Origin: Pholis gunnellus
Lineage: Eukaryota > Chordata > Actinopteri > Perciformes > Pholidae
Assembly: GCA_910591455.2 (NCBI GenBank)
Contig: OU342806.1
Location: 20,888,535-20,952,534 of the forward strand
Length of the DNA stretch: 64,000 nt
Direction of reading: 5' to 3'
Both the position numbers and the translations under genes were made by a program. A model generated the notes under the pieces. That model worked only from the letters and a program-made list of their open reading frames with translations. It did not search any database and had not been told where the DNA came from. Positions within the stretch are counted from its first letter, which is position 1. Each line of letters starts with the position of its first letter. Below, piece by piece: positions 47,260-58,987 of this stretch.

Positions 47260-47262
<3 letters not shown>

Positions 47263-47323
<61 letters not shown>

Positions 47324-47331
47324 CACACACG
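47263..47331. repeat. (CA)n microsatellite inside the piggyBac remnant
   Basis: CA run with CT interruptions near its right end. Confidence 0.95.
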
Positions 47332-49978
47332 CACACACACCTCGTTCATTGTGCTCATCTCTTGTTCATTTTTGTAAATGTCTGTTTCTTAACACTATAA
47401 GTAAACATAAATGAAGTTTACTTTCAATACAAATCCTTATGACTCATTTGGCTTGATTTAGAGTGAGCGGGTCAATATGACCCTGAACAGCAGAGGTGTC
47501 TCATCTCTATTTATCTACATCACCCCATGAAAAAAATAAAGTTTCAAAATATAAAAAAGAATTAGAAAACAATACCTTTTATGGTAGACTAATACCATTT
47601 TTTATCTAGGTTTTTCCTATGTACCTAAAAAATAGTTTGAACATGTATTTTTCATGAAAACGAGTGAGTTATTCCACTAAATACTGATTGAATTGTTAGT
47701 AAGGGTGTTGGTGATGAGGTACAAACTATATTAATTAGGATGTTTTGGTTTCTGACAACCTTTGGATGATTAAACATGCACCGGGTCACATTGACCCGCG
47801 AACATCATGGCTGTACCTAAGAAACGAACATAACAGGAAGGTTAAGTACGTCAGTTACGTTACAAATAAATCATCGTTGACTTCTTGTATTACACAGCAG
47901 TCTCTTTGATAAAAGATCGGCCTTTGTTTGACCCCCTCCCCAACTGCCCACCCTGTGTGTTTTTTTACGATCTTCATTCCTCCAGCGTTGCGATTATGTG
48001 GACTTTCTAATAGATTTCGTGGGACATGTACGAATGACGTTGCATTCATTGTCATACGAACGCTGGATGAGAACAGATTGAATATGGTCACCTTTGTGTT
48101 TTTCTTATGGTTGTTTGACTTCCTCGCCCCTCTGTTGTTGGGAGACGTGTTATCAAATGTCTCCTAGCCACCTTACTTTATATCAACAAAATGCCTCGTC
48201 AGTGCAGCATCTTCTTGATTTAATTCCCGCTTGTCCCCGCCGTCTCAGCTTTCTTTCACCTCTCAACACCTTCAACAAAGTCAGTTTACGTTGGAGTTTC
48301 ATGTCTGCACTCCATGTTCTGAGCCTCGGGGCTTTGATCTTTTGTCTGTCACTGGCCACAGACAGCGCGGCCAATTTAATTAGTCAAACAATGGTGACAG
48401 AAAATGACACCCGCCGAGAAGGTGCCTGGTTGAGAGGAGATAGCTCAGTTCCACAGAAGGAATCCAGCATAAAATGATTCAACCACCTGACGAGACGTAA
48501 CGCCGGCCTCCTCTTATGTAACAATGCTAATTAGAATCATCCAATTCTCTAATCATTATTAGTCCATGCTACACGCTCTCTCATCTACAAATTACACCCT
48601 TTGCTTCAATGCATGCTCACACACATTATCATCATTACGACTGTCATTATAAGTGGTTTCACAGTGCATATGAGTGGTGTTTTGGAGGACCCCCTAGACG
48701 CTACAATTATGATTGTCATTTCACTACATACTGCGTGGTGCACGTTTTTAAGGGCGTAGAACATGATGAGCCACGGTCATCCTCCGACCTGTTGGCAGGT
48801 TAACATGCATCACCTGACATTTCCACCAGCCAGTTCATCAGTTCAGCAGAGTGTGCGGGGGAGGAGGCGACAGTGGTGTTGTCTTTCACATGAAGCGGCT
48901 TCGGTGACACCGGAAGAAAAGATCGCGGATTTACAGCCTCGGTGCTCAGAGCTGAGAGAGTTCACCCTCCATCTGCGTCCGGGCGCGACTCTCGAGAATG
49001 TCAACCAATGTCATTGTTAGAGCCCAAATTAAACTCTGTCTTTAAACAGTCTCCTCATAAACAGCATTCAGTGTCTTGTTGAATCAGCTCATCCTGTTTA
49101 CACCTTTTTGCACGTTTAATCCCATTGATAGTGATCCATAAAACAAATCTCTTTCTTACCGAGTTATGGGGTTGAGAATAGACTGAGAGTATTCTGCACA
49201 GTCCATTATCCCAATAAGATTATAGAATGAACAAAGTCAATATAGGACAGTACAGGCAGCAGCCATGCAGAGTCCGTAATGTACTTCCTTTGATGTAAAA
49301 GGAAGCGGTACAACACTGCAGCAGTACCAGAAAGTGGTATGTTGCTTGGAATTCTGACCGAGCGTCTACATATGACAAGTTGGGAATGATAACTGGTTGT
49401 TTATGCCTCATTATACTTCCAAAAAATGAGATGGTAGGCCACACGAAGCTATGAAACCATGACATGTTTCTTAATGTGCCAAAAGTGGTCAAAAACTCCA
49501 CAGGGGACCAAGCATCAAACACTAACATGTGATAGAAGGAGTCCAAGTGAGTAACTGTTGCCAAAGACAGGCAGTTTACATCCTTTGAAAGGAAAATGTA
49601 AATCAGTACGAGTCTGCGTTTGTTGCTGTTTGGTTGAGGCTTTTTCACAACAGTTTTATTATGGAGAATACTTTAAGGTTGTATTGCTCCATGTTTTTTT
49701 TTTATGGGTATGTATTTGCTATGTTTCGAATTGATGATTAGTTAGGAAAACTCAAATGAATCTCGGACGTTTAACCTTGAGAGCAGCGTGTCTGTACGAG
49801 AGCGTCAGGTCTAGTCGAGTCGTGTGTATGTGTTTTGCAGTGAGCACGCAAAGCCACGGTAAGTAAGACGTCAGTTGCCACCTGCACTGCTTAAAACAAG
49901 CACACATGTTTTCACTGTAGCAGGATGTTGTGCTTCTATTTTCTTTCCACTTACCATTTCCATTTCTTCAATGTCTAG

Positions 49979-50148
49979 TGGCCAGGCTGTGGCTACTTCC
50001 TGGAAGCAGTATAGAGATCCAGACTACAGCTCACTCCCTCCCAAGTCTCAGGAGAAAAGATTTCACCGGCACCACACAGCAGCAGGGTCCAGATCCTCGG
50101 TGCTGATACTGAGGGATGAAGACTACATTAATCTGACTGTGAAGACGG
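49979..50148 (+). other. Exon-like open stretch (unidentified)
   Basis: A pyrimidine-rich tract and TCTAG acceptor precede an open frame reading GQAVATSWKQYRDPDYSSLP and about 36 further residues, ending at a possible donor ACG/GTAAAG. Composition is protein-like (charged, Pro/Tyr-containing), but no family is recognised and no partner exon is seen. Confidence 0.2.
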
Positions 50149-52321
50149 TAAAGACAGCTGTGTCTGTATTGATGTGACGGAAGAAGGAGGCATAAATCGA
50201 ACAGTGGACTGAACTGGCCATTAATCTTTGAGGGGGCCAAGGGCAATGCTCACTTTAGCCTTCGGCCAATGGTTCCCATGGCAACCATGACTGGAATATA
50301 TAGGGATTCCCTATAATACACTTAACAGTATAAACACCCTGCTCTTGAACCTGAACACACACACACACACACACACAGAACTGTACAGGTGTGCCATTGG
50401 TATGCAGTGCGTTTGGTGAGATGTGTTCACTTTAGCCCATTACAGAGGGAAATGAGACACAGCCCTCAACCATCATTACTGTAATTGGTTAAATTGCAGC
50501 TACATGTATCTTTCTCGCCTGCTGCCAATTTAGCAATGACAGCATCCAGTGGAAGATTAAAAAAAAAAAACACACACACACAAATAACTATGGTGCTGAA
50601 ATAAAGATGACAGGTGAGTTTTCTCCTGGGAGGAGAAGATAAGCAGTTATATTTTTATTTCCCTCCTACGCTGACACACTCAAGACACACTCGGACAGTT
50701 TTTGCACGAGCTACACACTTTAGGAACAATATTGTAAGTTTTGGATGTTATTTGTAGATGTTTTCCATAGAAAACGACACAAAAAGAGTAGAAACTACAT
50801 AGATATCATAATTGCTGTGTGGTAACGACCCAGTCAGCAGAGAGAATGGTGGCCTATCTATACTTTCAATAACGGTTGCTCAATATACTGCGTCCCTTGC
50901 TCTGCACGTCATGCACACGGGATAACTTTGCCGTTAGTGCGTTCTGCCAGAAATCTCCCAAGGATCAGGTCAAACCTACTTGGTTCCATTAAGGAAAATG
51001 TCATGATTTGGCTTGAGATGAACCCTCTGTGGCAGAAAGCCCTGAAGGCAAACTTCTCCTGGGTTGGCGCATCGCTCGTTGTACTACAACACTTGCCACG
51101 ACCGAATGAAAAAACATAAATATACCCATGGTTTGCAGAAACGTACAAAGCCAGGTAGTACAGGTGTACATCCATTTGTCAGGCATTCTTTGACTTTGTG
51201 AACTGCTAAAAAGCGTTGATGAGATACAGTGCCAGAAAACAGACAACTGTAGCATTGTCCTCACAAGCAACTCTATAAAACATCATGAAACATCATGAAA
51301 CATCGGGTGATTGGCAGGAAATCGAGGGGATTGATTGGATCAAGCAAGCGTACGACTTTTACATTAGAGAGGTTTGACCATGATCCTCCTATCAGGTCTC
51401 TTCTGGCTGTAACCAATGTACGCAGTTGAAAGAAGAATTTCATGGTTAAAACTCCGGATGAGAAAGTTACAAAATATTGCATACTCCAAAAGAACAAATG
51501 AAACCATTCCACCCCGTTGGGATTGTTGTGACATTGCGCAACATCTTCGCCTTTGCTCTCTGGGTCTCTCCCAGGTGTGGTGCATGAGGCTAATAGCAGG
51601 TCAGGACCATGATGTCAGCTCTTAACCTCCAATCTCTTTTTTACAAATACATTAATCTAAAAGATTTAGCATAACACTTAACCATGAACACAATCCTTCC
51701 CTAACGTAAAAAATAAAAGTTGAGTGAATTGTTCACTGTTATCAGTGGTGGAAATTGACTTGGTACGTTTAACCAAGAGCTGCAATGTCGAGGTACTTGT
51801 GCTTTACTTGAATATTTCCATTTTATGTTACGTTAGACTGATACTAAACTTCACGTCAGAGGTTAATATTTAACTTTTTAGTCCACTACATTTATTTGAT
51901 CAATTTAGTGACTGATTACTTTGCAGAATCAGAAGATTAATACTAAATAGTATTCAAAATGAGCTCCACCTTTACCAGCTGCAACATTAAAGTGATACAT
52001 CTATCAATCATTACAATCCAATTATATATTATTCTGATGTGAACCATCCCACATCATGAGTACTTGTAGTTGTGGTACTTTAAGTATATTTTAATACTAA
52101 CACTTGTTTACTTTTACTTAAATAGTATTTTGAATGCAGAATTCTCGTCAAAGAGGCTGCCTGATTAAATGAAGAATTCAGGTAGACATTACTCCACTAT
52201 GTCTTTACATAGCAAATAGATGTTGGCTTATAAACAGCTGCCTGCAAGATAGAAAATCATGCAGTTAATGTGTTAAATGAAAACCACCAGAGTAGTGCTT
52301 CATATGCACACACACATGCCG

Positions 52322-52324
<3 letters not shown>

Positions 52325-52397
<73 letters not shown>
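52325..52397. repeat. (CA)n microsatellite, ~73 bp
   Basis: Uninterrupted CA run. Confidence 0.97.
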
Positions 52398-52399
<2 letters not shown>

Positions 52400-53801
52400 T
52401 CCTCTGCACCTCTCCTCCTACTTGTAGGGCCTCTTCTCACCCATTGTGAAGAGAGAAGAAGAATCTGTAGTGTTCTCACCCCTCCCCTGCCCCGGATTGA
52501 TTTTATGTAGCGCTCCACAAGGAGAGCAGTATAATGAGATCACAACATGCATTTTTCATGGACAGGATGAAAGCGCTACAGACACGGCACAGAATCTACG
52601 TTTCAAATAAACCGCAGCCCACGTCCATCCCAAAAGAAGCTTTGCCTCCAGTGTTCTGTCTCTGAAGTGAAGACAATAACCTTGAGCTATGGCAGGACCA
52701 ACGGGGACAGGAACCGTACAGAGAAACCCAAACGCAGTTTGCACTTCCTTATTTTACTGGTCTGATTTGCAAATGAATGACAGCAAGGAACACAGCTCAG
52801 GATGAAAAGCTGGAGGGCCACTGCTTGCATTAAACGTGCAGATCTGACAATGTTATTTATTCGCACCACACTGATTGGAAGGGTCTGAATCCAAGCAAGA
52901 GACTGTGTGGCAGTGCAAGGAGAGACAGCACAATAACAGTGATTACACTCTGATGCAGCCAGTAATTTCATTGTGGTAGGCAGGAGTGTGTGTGTGTGTG
53001 TGTGTGTGTGTGGCGCATGCCTCGAGCATGCAGAAGTCTCTGTGTAAAGGCACACTGTGTTGTATTTCAACACAGTGACACATGCTCGTCTCGTTAAGGT
53101 CCTCGATTACTTTTCTGTGAGGGTTCTACACTTTTTTGTTGAAGATGGTTTCTGCTAAGTGCATCTTAGTCAACCCATTAACTCCAGACCACTAACCAAT
53201 ACCACAGCTGATCAGCTGCGACTGTAGAGTTCATGAACCTTCGAGGCTCTGGACATCTTTTTTCTTAATCAGCGTCTTATTATAAGTGATGAGGTTTTAA
53301 ATAAGCTCACTGTTATCTACCAAACTCAGAAAAAACACTGGTCAGTTCACTTGAAAGATTTGCAACAAGACCTCCAAACTAAATGACAAATGAAATCGTT
53401 TTCTGATCTAGCGCTCATATTAGCACCAAAAAGTTGAGGAGGAGAATACATTCCACATCACTAAAAATAATTGGTTTTTAAGAGACTGTGGTCTGAGCTC
53501 TGGGAATCCTCTGAGGTTTATTTACCCCCACAGCTCGATAGGCTGGAATAATCTCTGCAGCTTCTCATTTGCTTAGGTTATTTCTGGGGGTCTATTTCTA
53601 CTGAGGCCTGGATTTTCTGCTGTCACGGATCCTGACTGAGTGACAGTTGACGCATATTTCATGCAGTGCGACGCAATGGCATACTGACAGGAAAAAAACA
53701 AACTTTTAAGAGCTAGGGGTTTGTGACAGCTCTAACCTCCAGCCTCCATCCTCCATCCTCAGAGAATTAGCAAATTACTCTGTCGTGGGAAGAAAGAGCA
53801 G

Positions 53802-53836
<35 letters not shown>

Positions 53837-54549
53837 GCATACAGACAATGAGAAATGGACTCGTCATTTCCTGGCTCGTCGAGCCCTCTGTAGATCAGCA
53901 TTAATGGAAAAGCGGAATGTTTTATTTATCAAGAGAGAGCTGTTCCTCGTATTGTTCGGACTGCTAATGTCTATCTCTGCAATCAGCTTGTCTCTGAAGA
54001 TGGATGGCAGTGTATTTTTTCTTGCCTTTTTTCCCCCCTCTTTCCCCAGTAAAGGCGGAGCTTTCTCCGTTAGTCTGCATCCCGTCGCAGCAAAACGTTG
54101 GGGGGATGTTCATGCTGTAGATTCACCAGTTAACGCTGGCTAGATGCTCTCTTCTGTCTGCTGGATGCCTGGGTCACAGAGCTCTGAGTAACTAGCTGTC
54201 ACAACAAATGTGTGCGCCACACACACTACGCTGTCATGTTGGGGGCTTGGTGTGTCTTACAAGAGATAATTGGTCACCAAGGCAAGGGCAAAAGAGGCCC
54301 AGAATGAAGTGGCACACAGTGTCTGCTAACGAGCAGTTTAGCTGATTGATTCCTCATTATTATTCCTCATAATGAAAAAGAAACATACGTATTAACAATA
54401 CTAAGAGTTTATGGTCACGCTAACGGCTCTGTGAGGTTGATGGAAATGTCATTCATTTCACAGGTATTTGGTCAAACACCAAACTGACAAAGTACAATGT
54501 TGACCGGATGGAATCACGTTATTACCAATGTCTGAACTATATTTTGTTA

Positions 54550-54735
54550 CAGTAGATCTGATAGTTGTCGAGATATTTCACTCAAAACCACAAATGTGAA
54601 CCTCAAAGAGGCACTAGAGGAAAGGTCAGGGGAAAACCAAAGTCAGTAAGATTCATCTTCTGGGGATCATGAATATCTGTACAAAATGTCACGGTAAACC
54701 ATCCAATAGTTGTTGTGTTTCAACATCCCCAAAGC
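54550..54735. repeat. Teleost-type interspersed repeat
   Basis: Phrases such as GTTGTCGAGATATTTCACTC, GGGGATCATGAATATCTGTA and CATCCAATAGTTGTTG match, from memory, a very common fish dispersed repeat. They appear related to the repeat at 57,540-57,880. Confidence 0.5.
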
Positions 54736-54829
54736 CAAGCATTTATTTACTATGCACCACAGAGATGTGACAAAGACAAACAGAAGTTATACAGTGGGAC
54801 TATGACTGCCTTTAAACCCAGGTTAAAAA

Positions 54830-55060
54830 CGGTTAAGTTCTCTCAACTTTAAGTTGATACTCAAAATTAAGCAAAATACTCAAAATGGGGGCATTATCAT
54901 GTTGAAAGAGGAACTGGCCGACGCAAACGGTTGCCTCTAAAGTGTAATTGTATGCTTTAGAATCAAGATTTCCCTTCATTGAAACTGACCAAGCCATGAA
55001 GACAGCCCCAGACCAAACGTACGCTGCTTTATCCACAAACCTTTGGCCATGTCTAGTGTG
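54830..55060. mobile_element. Tc1-like transposon remnant
   Basis: It contains GGGGGCATTATCATGTTGAA, ATCAAGATTTCCCTTCATTG, AGACAGCCCCAGACC and, at the end, CCTTTGGCCATGTCTAGTGT. In the same order these resemble the end region of fish Tc1-like elements (…CTTTTGGCCATATAGTG). No open transposase remains. Confidence 0.55.
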
Positions 55061-55710
55061 TCGGTAGTTCTGACTGGTTGATTATGAGACCTGTTTGACC
55101 TTGCATGCTTTATTGTTGCGTTTACTGACTTGCCGTCTGCTGAAATTCATTGTATTCACTTCCCCTCAATGATAATTGCCTCCATTCTGTTCAATTCTGT
55201 TACTCTTTATAATTGAATTTCAAGAGGCTACAATTGTTGCAATAGAACGCCTTCACAACAGAACAATAATTATGACTGCCCGACCTTTGAATTACTCAGT
55301 TTGCTTGTGTTATTTCCCCAGTGCCTCGTCACATTTACTTATTATTGTGGTCGGCTTGTTCTATGTGTGCAACCATCCCGATCCTCTATTTCCCTCTAGA
55401 CTTCACTGTCACCGTGCGAACTTGTCTAAAACCTGTTACCCAGCAGACACTGGGGAAATCTAAAGCTGTCTGTAACGCGGGGCCTCTCAGAAAGCCGAGA
55501 AAATAAATGTTGAACCGTAGAAGGGTGAGCAACTGGGTGAAAGGAGCGGTGGCGCAGAGCTGTAAAGTCGAGGAACAGAAGAATCTGTTTCTTTCATCTC
55601 CTTGAAGAACTGTCAGTGTATGTATCCATGTGTGCCTGTGGGACCACGAGGAAGCGTTGCGTGTCTCCGACAAGTCCCGCCGCGCAGCGAGGCCGCTCGC
55701 TGGAGTCTCC

Positions 55711-55845
55711 ATGGCAATGGCAGAGCGAGGAGGAAGAGCGGGGAGGTTTTCGAGGACCCATGTGGAGAACTCCATTGATCTGGACGAGACTCTAGCTGAA
55801 GAGGATGATTCACTCACTCAACAAAGAAAACAAGAGCGCAGGCTG
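55711..55845 (+). other. Possible first coding exon (unidentified)
   Basis: A 45-codon frame starts at ATG 55,711 within a locally CpG-rich stretch and ends exactly at a consensus donor (GGCTG/GTGAGAG). It reads MAMAERGGRAGRFSRTHVEN and continues with an acidic/basic segment (SIDLDETLAEEDDSLTQQRK). This looks protein-like, with exact codon phase 0 at the donor. No downstream exon is identified within the window. The family was not recognised. Confidence 0.3.
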
Positions 55846-55899
55846 GTGAGAGAACACGAGGACAGTTCAGAGCGAGGAGCTTTTAAAAGACAGCCATGA

Positions 55900-57500
55900 C
55901 TTGTTGAATTCACCCTTTAAGTCACACATTTGTCAGCGGGGGCCTGAATAAGATATAGCCTGATAATCAGACTGAAGGGCCATTTTGTTAACACTCACCA
56001 ATCACTCAATCGAGAGCAATCGCTCACTTGTGAGCCATTTTCTGTGCAGTGCGGATTTCATTGCCTACGTCCACTGACATAACATCAGTTGACTCCAGGC
56101 CTGTGTTACGCAGTGACGTTAACGTGAGTAATAATTTAGAATGGCAATTGATGTTGACAAATAGAAAAACAATTGCCAAAGATACCAGTTACGCCCTGAA
56201 TAAAACAGCGGCTTTTACATTCCTCCAGGCTGTGATCAGGTTCAACCCTCTTTAGCTTTTTAAACAAGTCCGGTTTCATTGCTTGTGAGCTGCTGGTCCT
56301 GTGGGAAGGAAACGTATGGTTGGAACTGGGATTAGGGTGAGGCATGGTAATTTATTCACATTATCAGATAAAAAAAGGAATAAATTCCTATTGAATGAGG
56401 CCAATGTATAACATGTCTTTCGTCACAGGGACCAGTTTGTTTGCAGCAGGGCAACCGAGAAGAGGAAACGTTTTATACATTTTTACAATAAGGGGAAGAA
56501 AAGAGAAATTGGGTTAAAGAGAAGAAGAAAGAGGGGGCGAAGAGAGAGGCTTCCTGGCCTTTAATGCCTCAGATCCTTTTCTTTCTGTGTGTGAAGTGGA
56601 CGTATTGTAAATGTTCCTTCCCAGACCTTCATAAATCACGCTCTGTTATGAGGGGCCCCAGCCCTCTTTTTAATTCCCTTTCCCTCTGACTCTCCAACCC
56701 TCCTCCTCCTCCTCCTCCTCCTCCTCCTCCTCCAGCTTCTCCACAGCCTTGCTTGCAGGTAGAAATTCTGTTGCCATGGTGATTCTATTCGCTACAGCAT
56801 GATGAGGAGGACCTGCTGGCGGAGAGGGAGAGATGCATTATATTTACATTCCCGAACATTCACAGTGGCCATCCAGTATTCATCTCCCTGATAGCGCGAC
56901 ATGCCCGACCTCATTCAATCCTCCCCTAATGTGCAGCATTACAGATCAGATATGAACAGCGTGGGATGCATGAAGGCTGAATTCATGTTCCTGAATGATC
57001 AACAGCGTGGCTGTTGGACAATTGGATGGATGTCTAATGTCGAACTAAAATAGATTCAAAGCAGTGTCTTGTTGTCTTGTCAACATGTCTTGCAGTTTGA
57101 GCAGTTTCATGATCACATTTTTCCAATAGCTGCTGTCCAAAGATCTGTCACGAATTGTAGTGTGCTTGTTCGAGATGAATCCAAGGAACCCATTCCCAAC
57201 TTGTCAAATGCTAGCGGCCTGTCCCGTGCAAAACTAAAAAAGTAAACGGTGATATTTTGTCACCTGAGTTGTTAGTCACGTGAGTCGATACGTGACTCCT
57301 TTGTCACTGGGTAGTGACTTGAGTCACTGGTAAGCCAAGTCAACATCAACCGCGCTCTTTGACCGAAACCGAATTGTTTTTGTCGCCTAAATCTAACTCT
57401 CTATGAAGATGGAAGTTTCATTTGAAAAGACACTATACATGTTAAAAGCGTATATTGAAGACTAATGCTAACTAACACTAAAGGGGTACTTATTGCGTTG
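55900..57500. other. Gene-free stretch
   Basis: No gene is supported. A (TCC)n run lies at 56,697-56,733. The segments around 56,560-56,700 and 56,840-57,000 look like unique, balanced DNA and might be regulatory, but nothing in the sequence proves it. Confidence 0.4.
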
Positions 57501-57539
57501 ATCTCCGATGCCAAGGGGCACTGACCAAGAGTTGGTGTT

Positions 57540-57880
57540 TGACGGGTTGGGAGTGAGAATGTGTCGCTCCAGGAATGGAAATTGTTGTGACAGATTGCTA
57601 TGAAATGTGGGACAGCTATCCCTAATACCCATGAGGATAAATCCTCTTGACATTGGTGATCCATCATTGGTCACATTTGACTTTGTTTTTCGATCAAATA
57701 TCTGCAAAACGTATGACATTACCATCAGCCTTAGGCGAGCTTTGTGTTCAATGCTAATTAGCAAGTGTTAGCATGCTCAGATGACCAACACGGTAAACAT
57801 TATACCCGCCTAACCTGCAGCATGTAAGCATTATCATTGTAAGCATATCTTACTAAAGCCTCACAAAGCCGCTGGTGTGT
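57540..57880 (+). repeat. Teleost-type interspersed repeat
   Basis: It carries GCTAATTAGCAAGTGTTAGC, GGTAAACATTATACCCGCC and GCATGTAAGCATTATCATTG. The reverse-complement relative is at 23,240-23,410 in an ALT-like intron. Confidence 0.55.
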
Positions 57881-58956
57881 TAATAGTGTAGCTGTGTTTT
57901 TCACATGGTGGCTAATCTTGATGGAGAAGGTGCTGTGATTTGAATGAAACTGAATCTCACTACATAACAGACAGGACACATTGTGTACTATAGATTGTCT
58001 GCATCTTGCAGCCATCTTTGCGGTTTATGATCTTTTTTCTTCTTTCTGTTTTCCCTTCATAGTTGAATTACGCAAAGTACCACTGCCTTTGTCTTTTTTT
58101 GTCAACATTGTTGTGGCGGCCACATGTTTTGGCCGTGCAGAAAGGTTGATCAAAAGGCAAAGAAGAAGCTTAAAAAAAACCATACATTGTCTGTGCAGCT
58201 TAAAGGAGACAAATTAAATTGAGCTGAGAAGAACTGAGCTGCAAACAAAGCGTGGAAGTGGAATTGAGATCTATGAATAGCACTTGTATGCATCTTCGCT
58301 CTAGGACATTGAATTATTTTGCATTTTTTGAGCCTTTGGGTAGCCGTGTTTTAATATGATAAGCTACTAAAGACCTCCCTAATGATACGTGGTTTGTAAA
58401 TCTGCCAGAGTGTCTCACGGCGGGGTTACAGGCTTCAGGACACGGAGACGATGTGTTGATTTATGCTTCTCTGTTGGTGTAACAGTGAGTGTTGATTTAG
58501 AGGGCTGGGTCTGCAGCTCACAAGAACTAGACGTCAATCAATCAGGTGCTCAAGGTGTTTCTTCTTCTCTGCTGGAGAAATATCTGTGAACTATGGATCT
58601 GAGCAGAGGTACCGGTGTCAATAGCTTGCAGTTGAGTTGAGATTGATCCAAGTCTCAACAGCTCAGTCCCTTTAATTCCAGCATCAGCATGATTATGAAT
58701 TGCAAATAGATTTGTTTTCTTGTGCAAATCCGAGCTCCACCCCTCAGCTTTTCATGTTTTGATGGATTGAATTTCTTTTTTGTCGCCGCCAGTGTGCTTG
58801 ACGGGTGTTTTTTTGCCCTGAATGCATTGAGACCATTTTCTTTCTCTTAACTCTTTCTTTCCTTTCAGGCAGCTCACAACCCAACCCCCCTTCTCCACGC
58901 ACATCCTTACCCACCAACCCCCCATTGCCACCAAAACATCCCCAATTACACCACCC

Positions 58957-58987
<31 letters not shown>

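Larger units (their letters stand above)
46620..47841 (+). mobile_element. Internally deleted piggyBac-type transposon
   Basis: The element is bounded by the target tetranucleotide TTAA on both sides (46,616-46,619 and 47,842-47,845). The left end CCCTCCTGTTATGTT and the inverted right end CCTTCCTGTTATGTT differ at one base. Both ends are followed by GGGTCAAATTGAC-like inner repeats (CGGGTCACATTGACCCG at the right). TTAA targets and CCY-starting ends are diagnostic of piggyBac. At 1.22 kb it is too short for a full transposase and contains only an N-terminal remnant, a 20-base C tract (46,721-46,740) and a CA microsatellite. Confidence 0.85.
47846..54540. other. Gene-poor interval
   Basis: No gene is firmly supported. 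It includes CA tracts (52,325-52,397; 52,987-53,011 as TG; 53,804-53,833) and one exon-like open stretch near 50.0 kb, listed separately. A 142-codon minus-strand open stretch (49,220-49,648) has no recognisable domain and is not called. The phrase TTTCAATAACGGTTGCTCAATATACT at about 50,863-50,888 resembles 24,346-24,371, suggesting a shared dispersed repeat. Confidence 0.45.

Noticed and set aside
49220..49648. 142-codon minus-strand open frame
   Set aside because: No recognisable domain, no splice or promoter context; a chance open stretch is the simplest reading.
55386..55817. 143-codon minus-strand open frame
   Set aside because: Antisense to the better-supported plus-strand exon-like stretch at 55,711-55,845; Ser/Arg-rich composition is a mirror of it.
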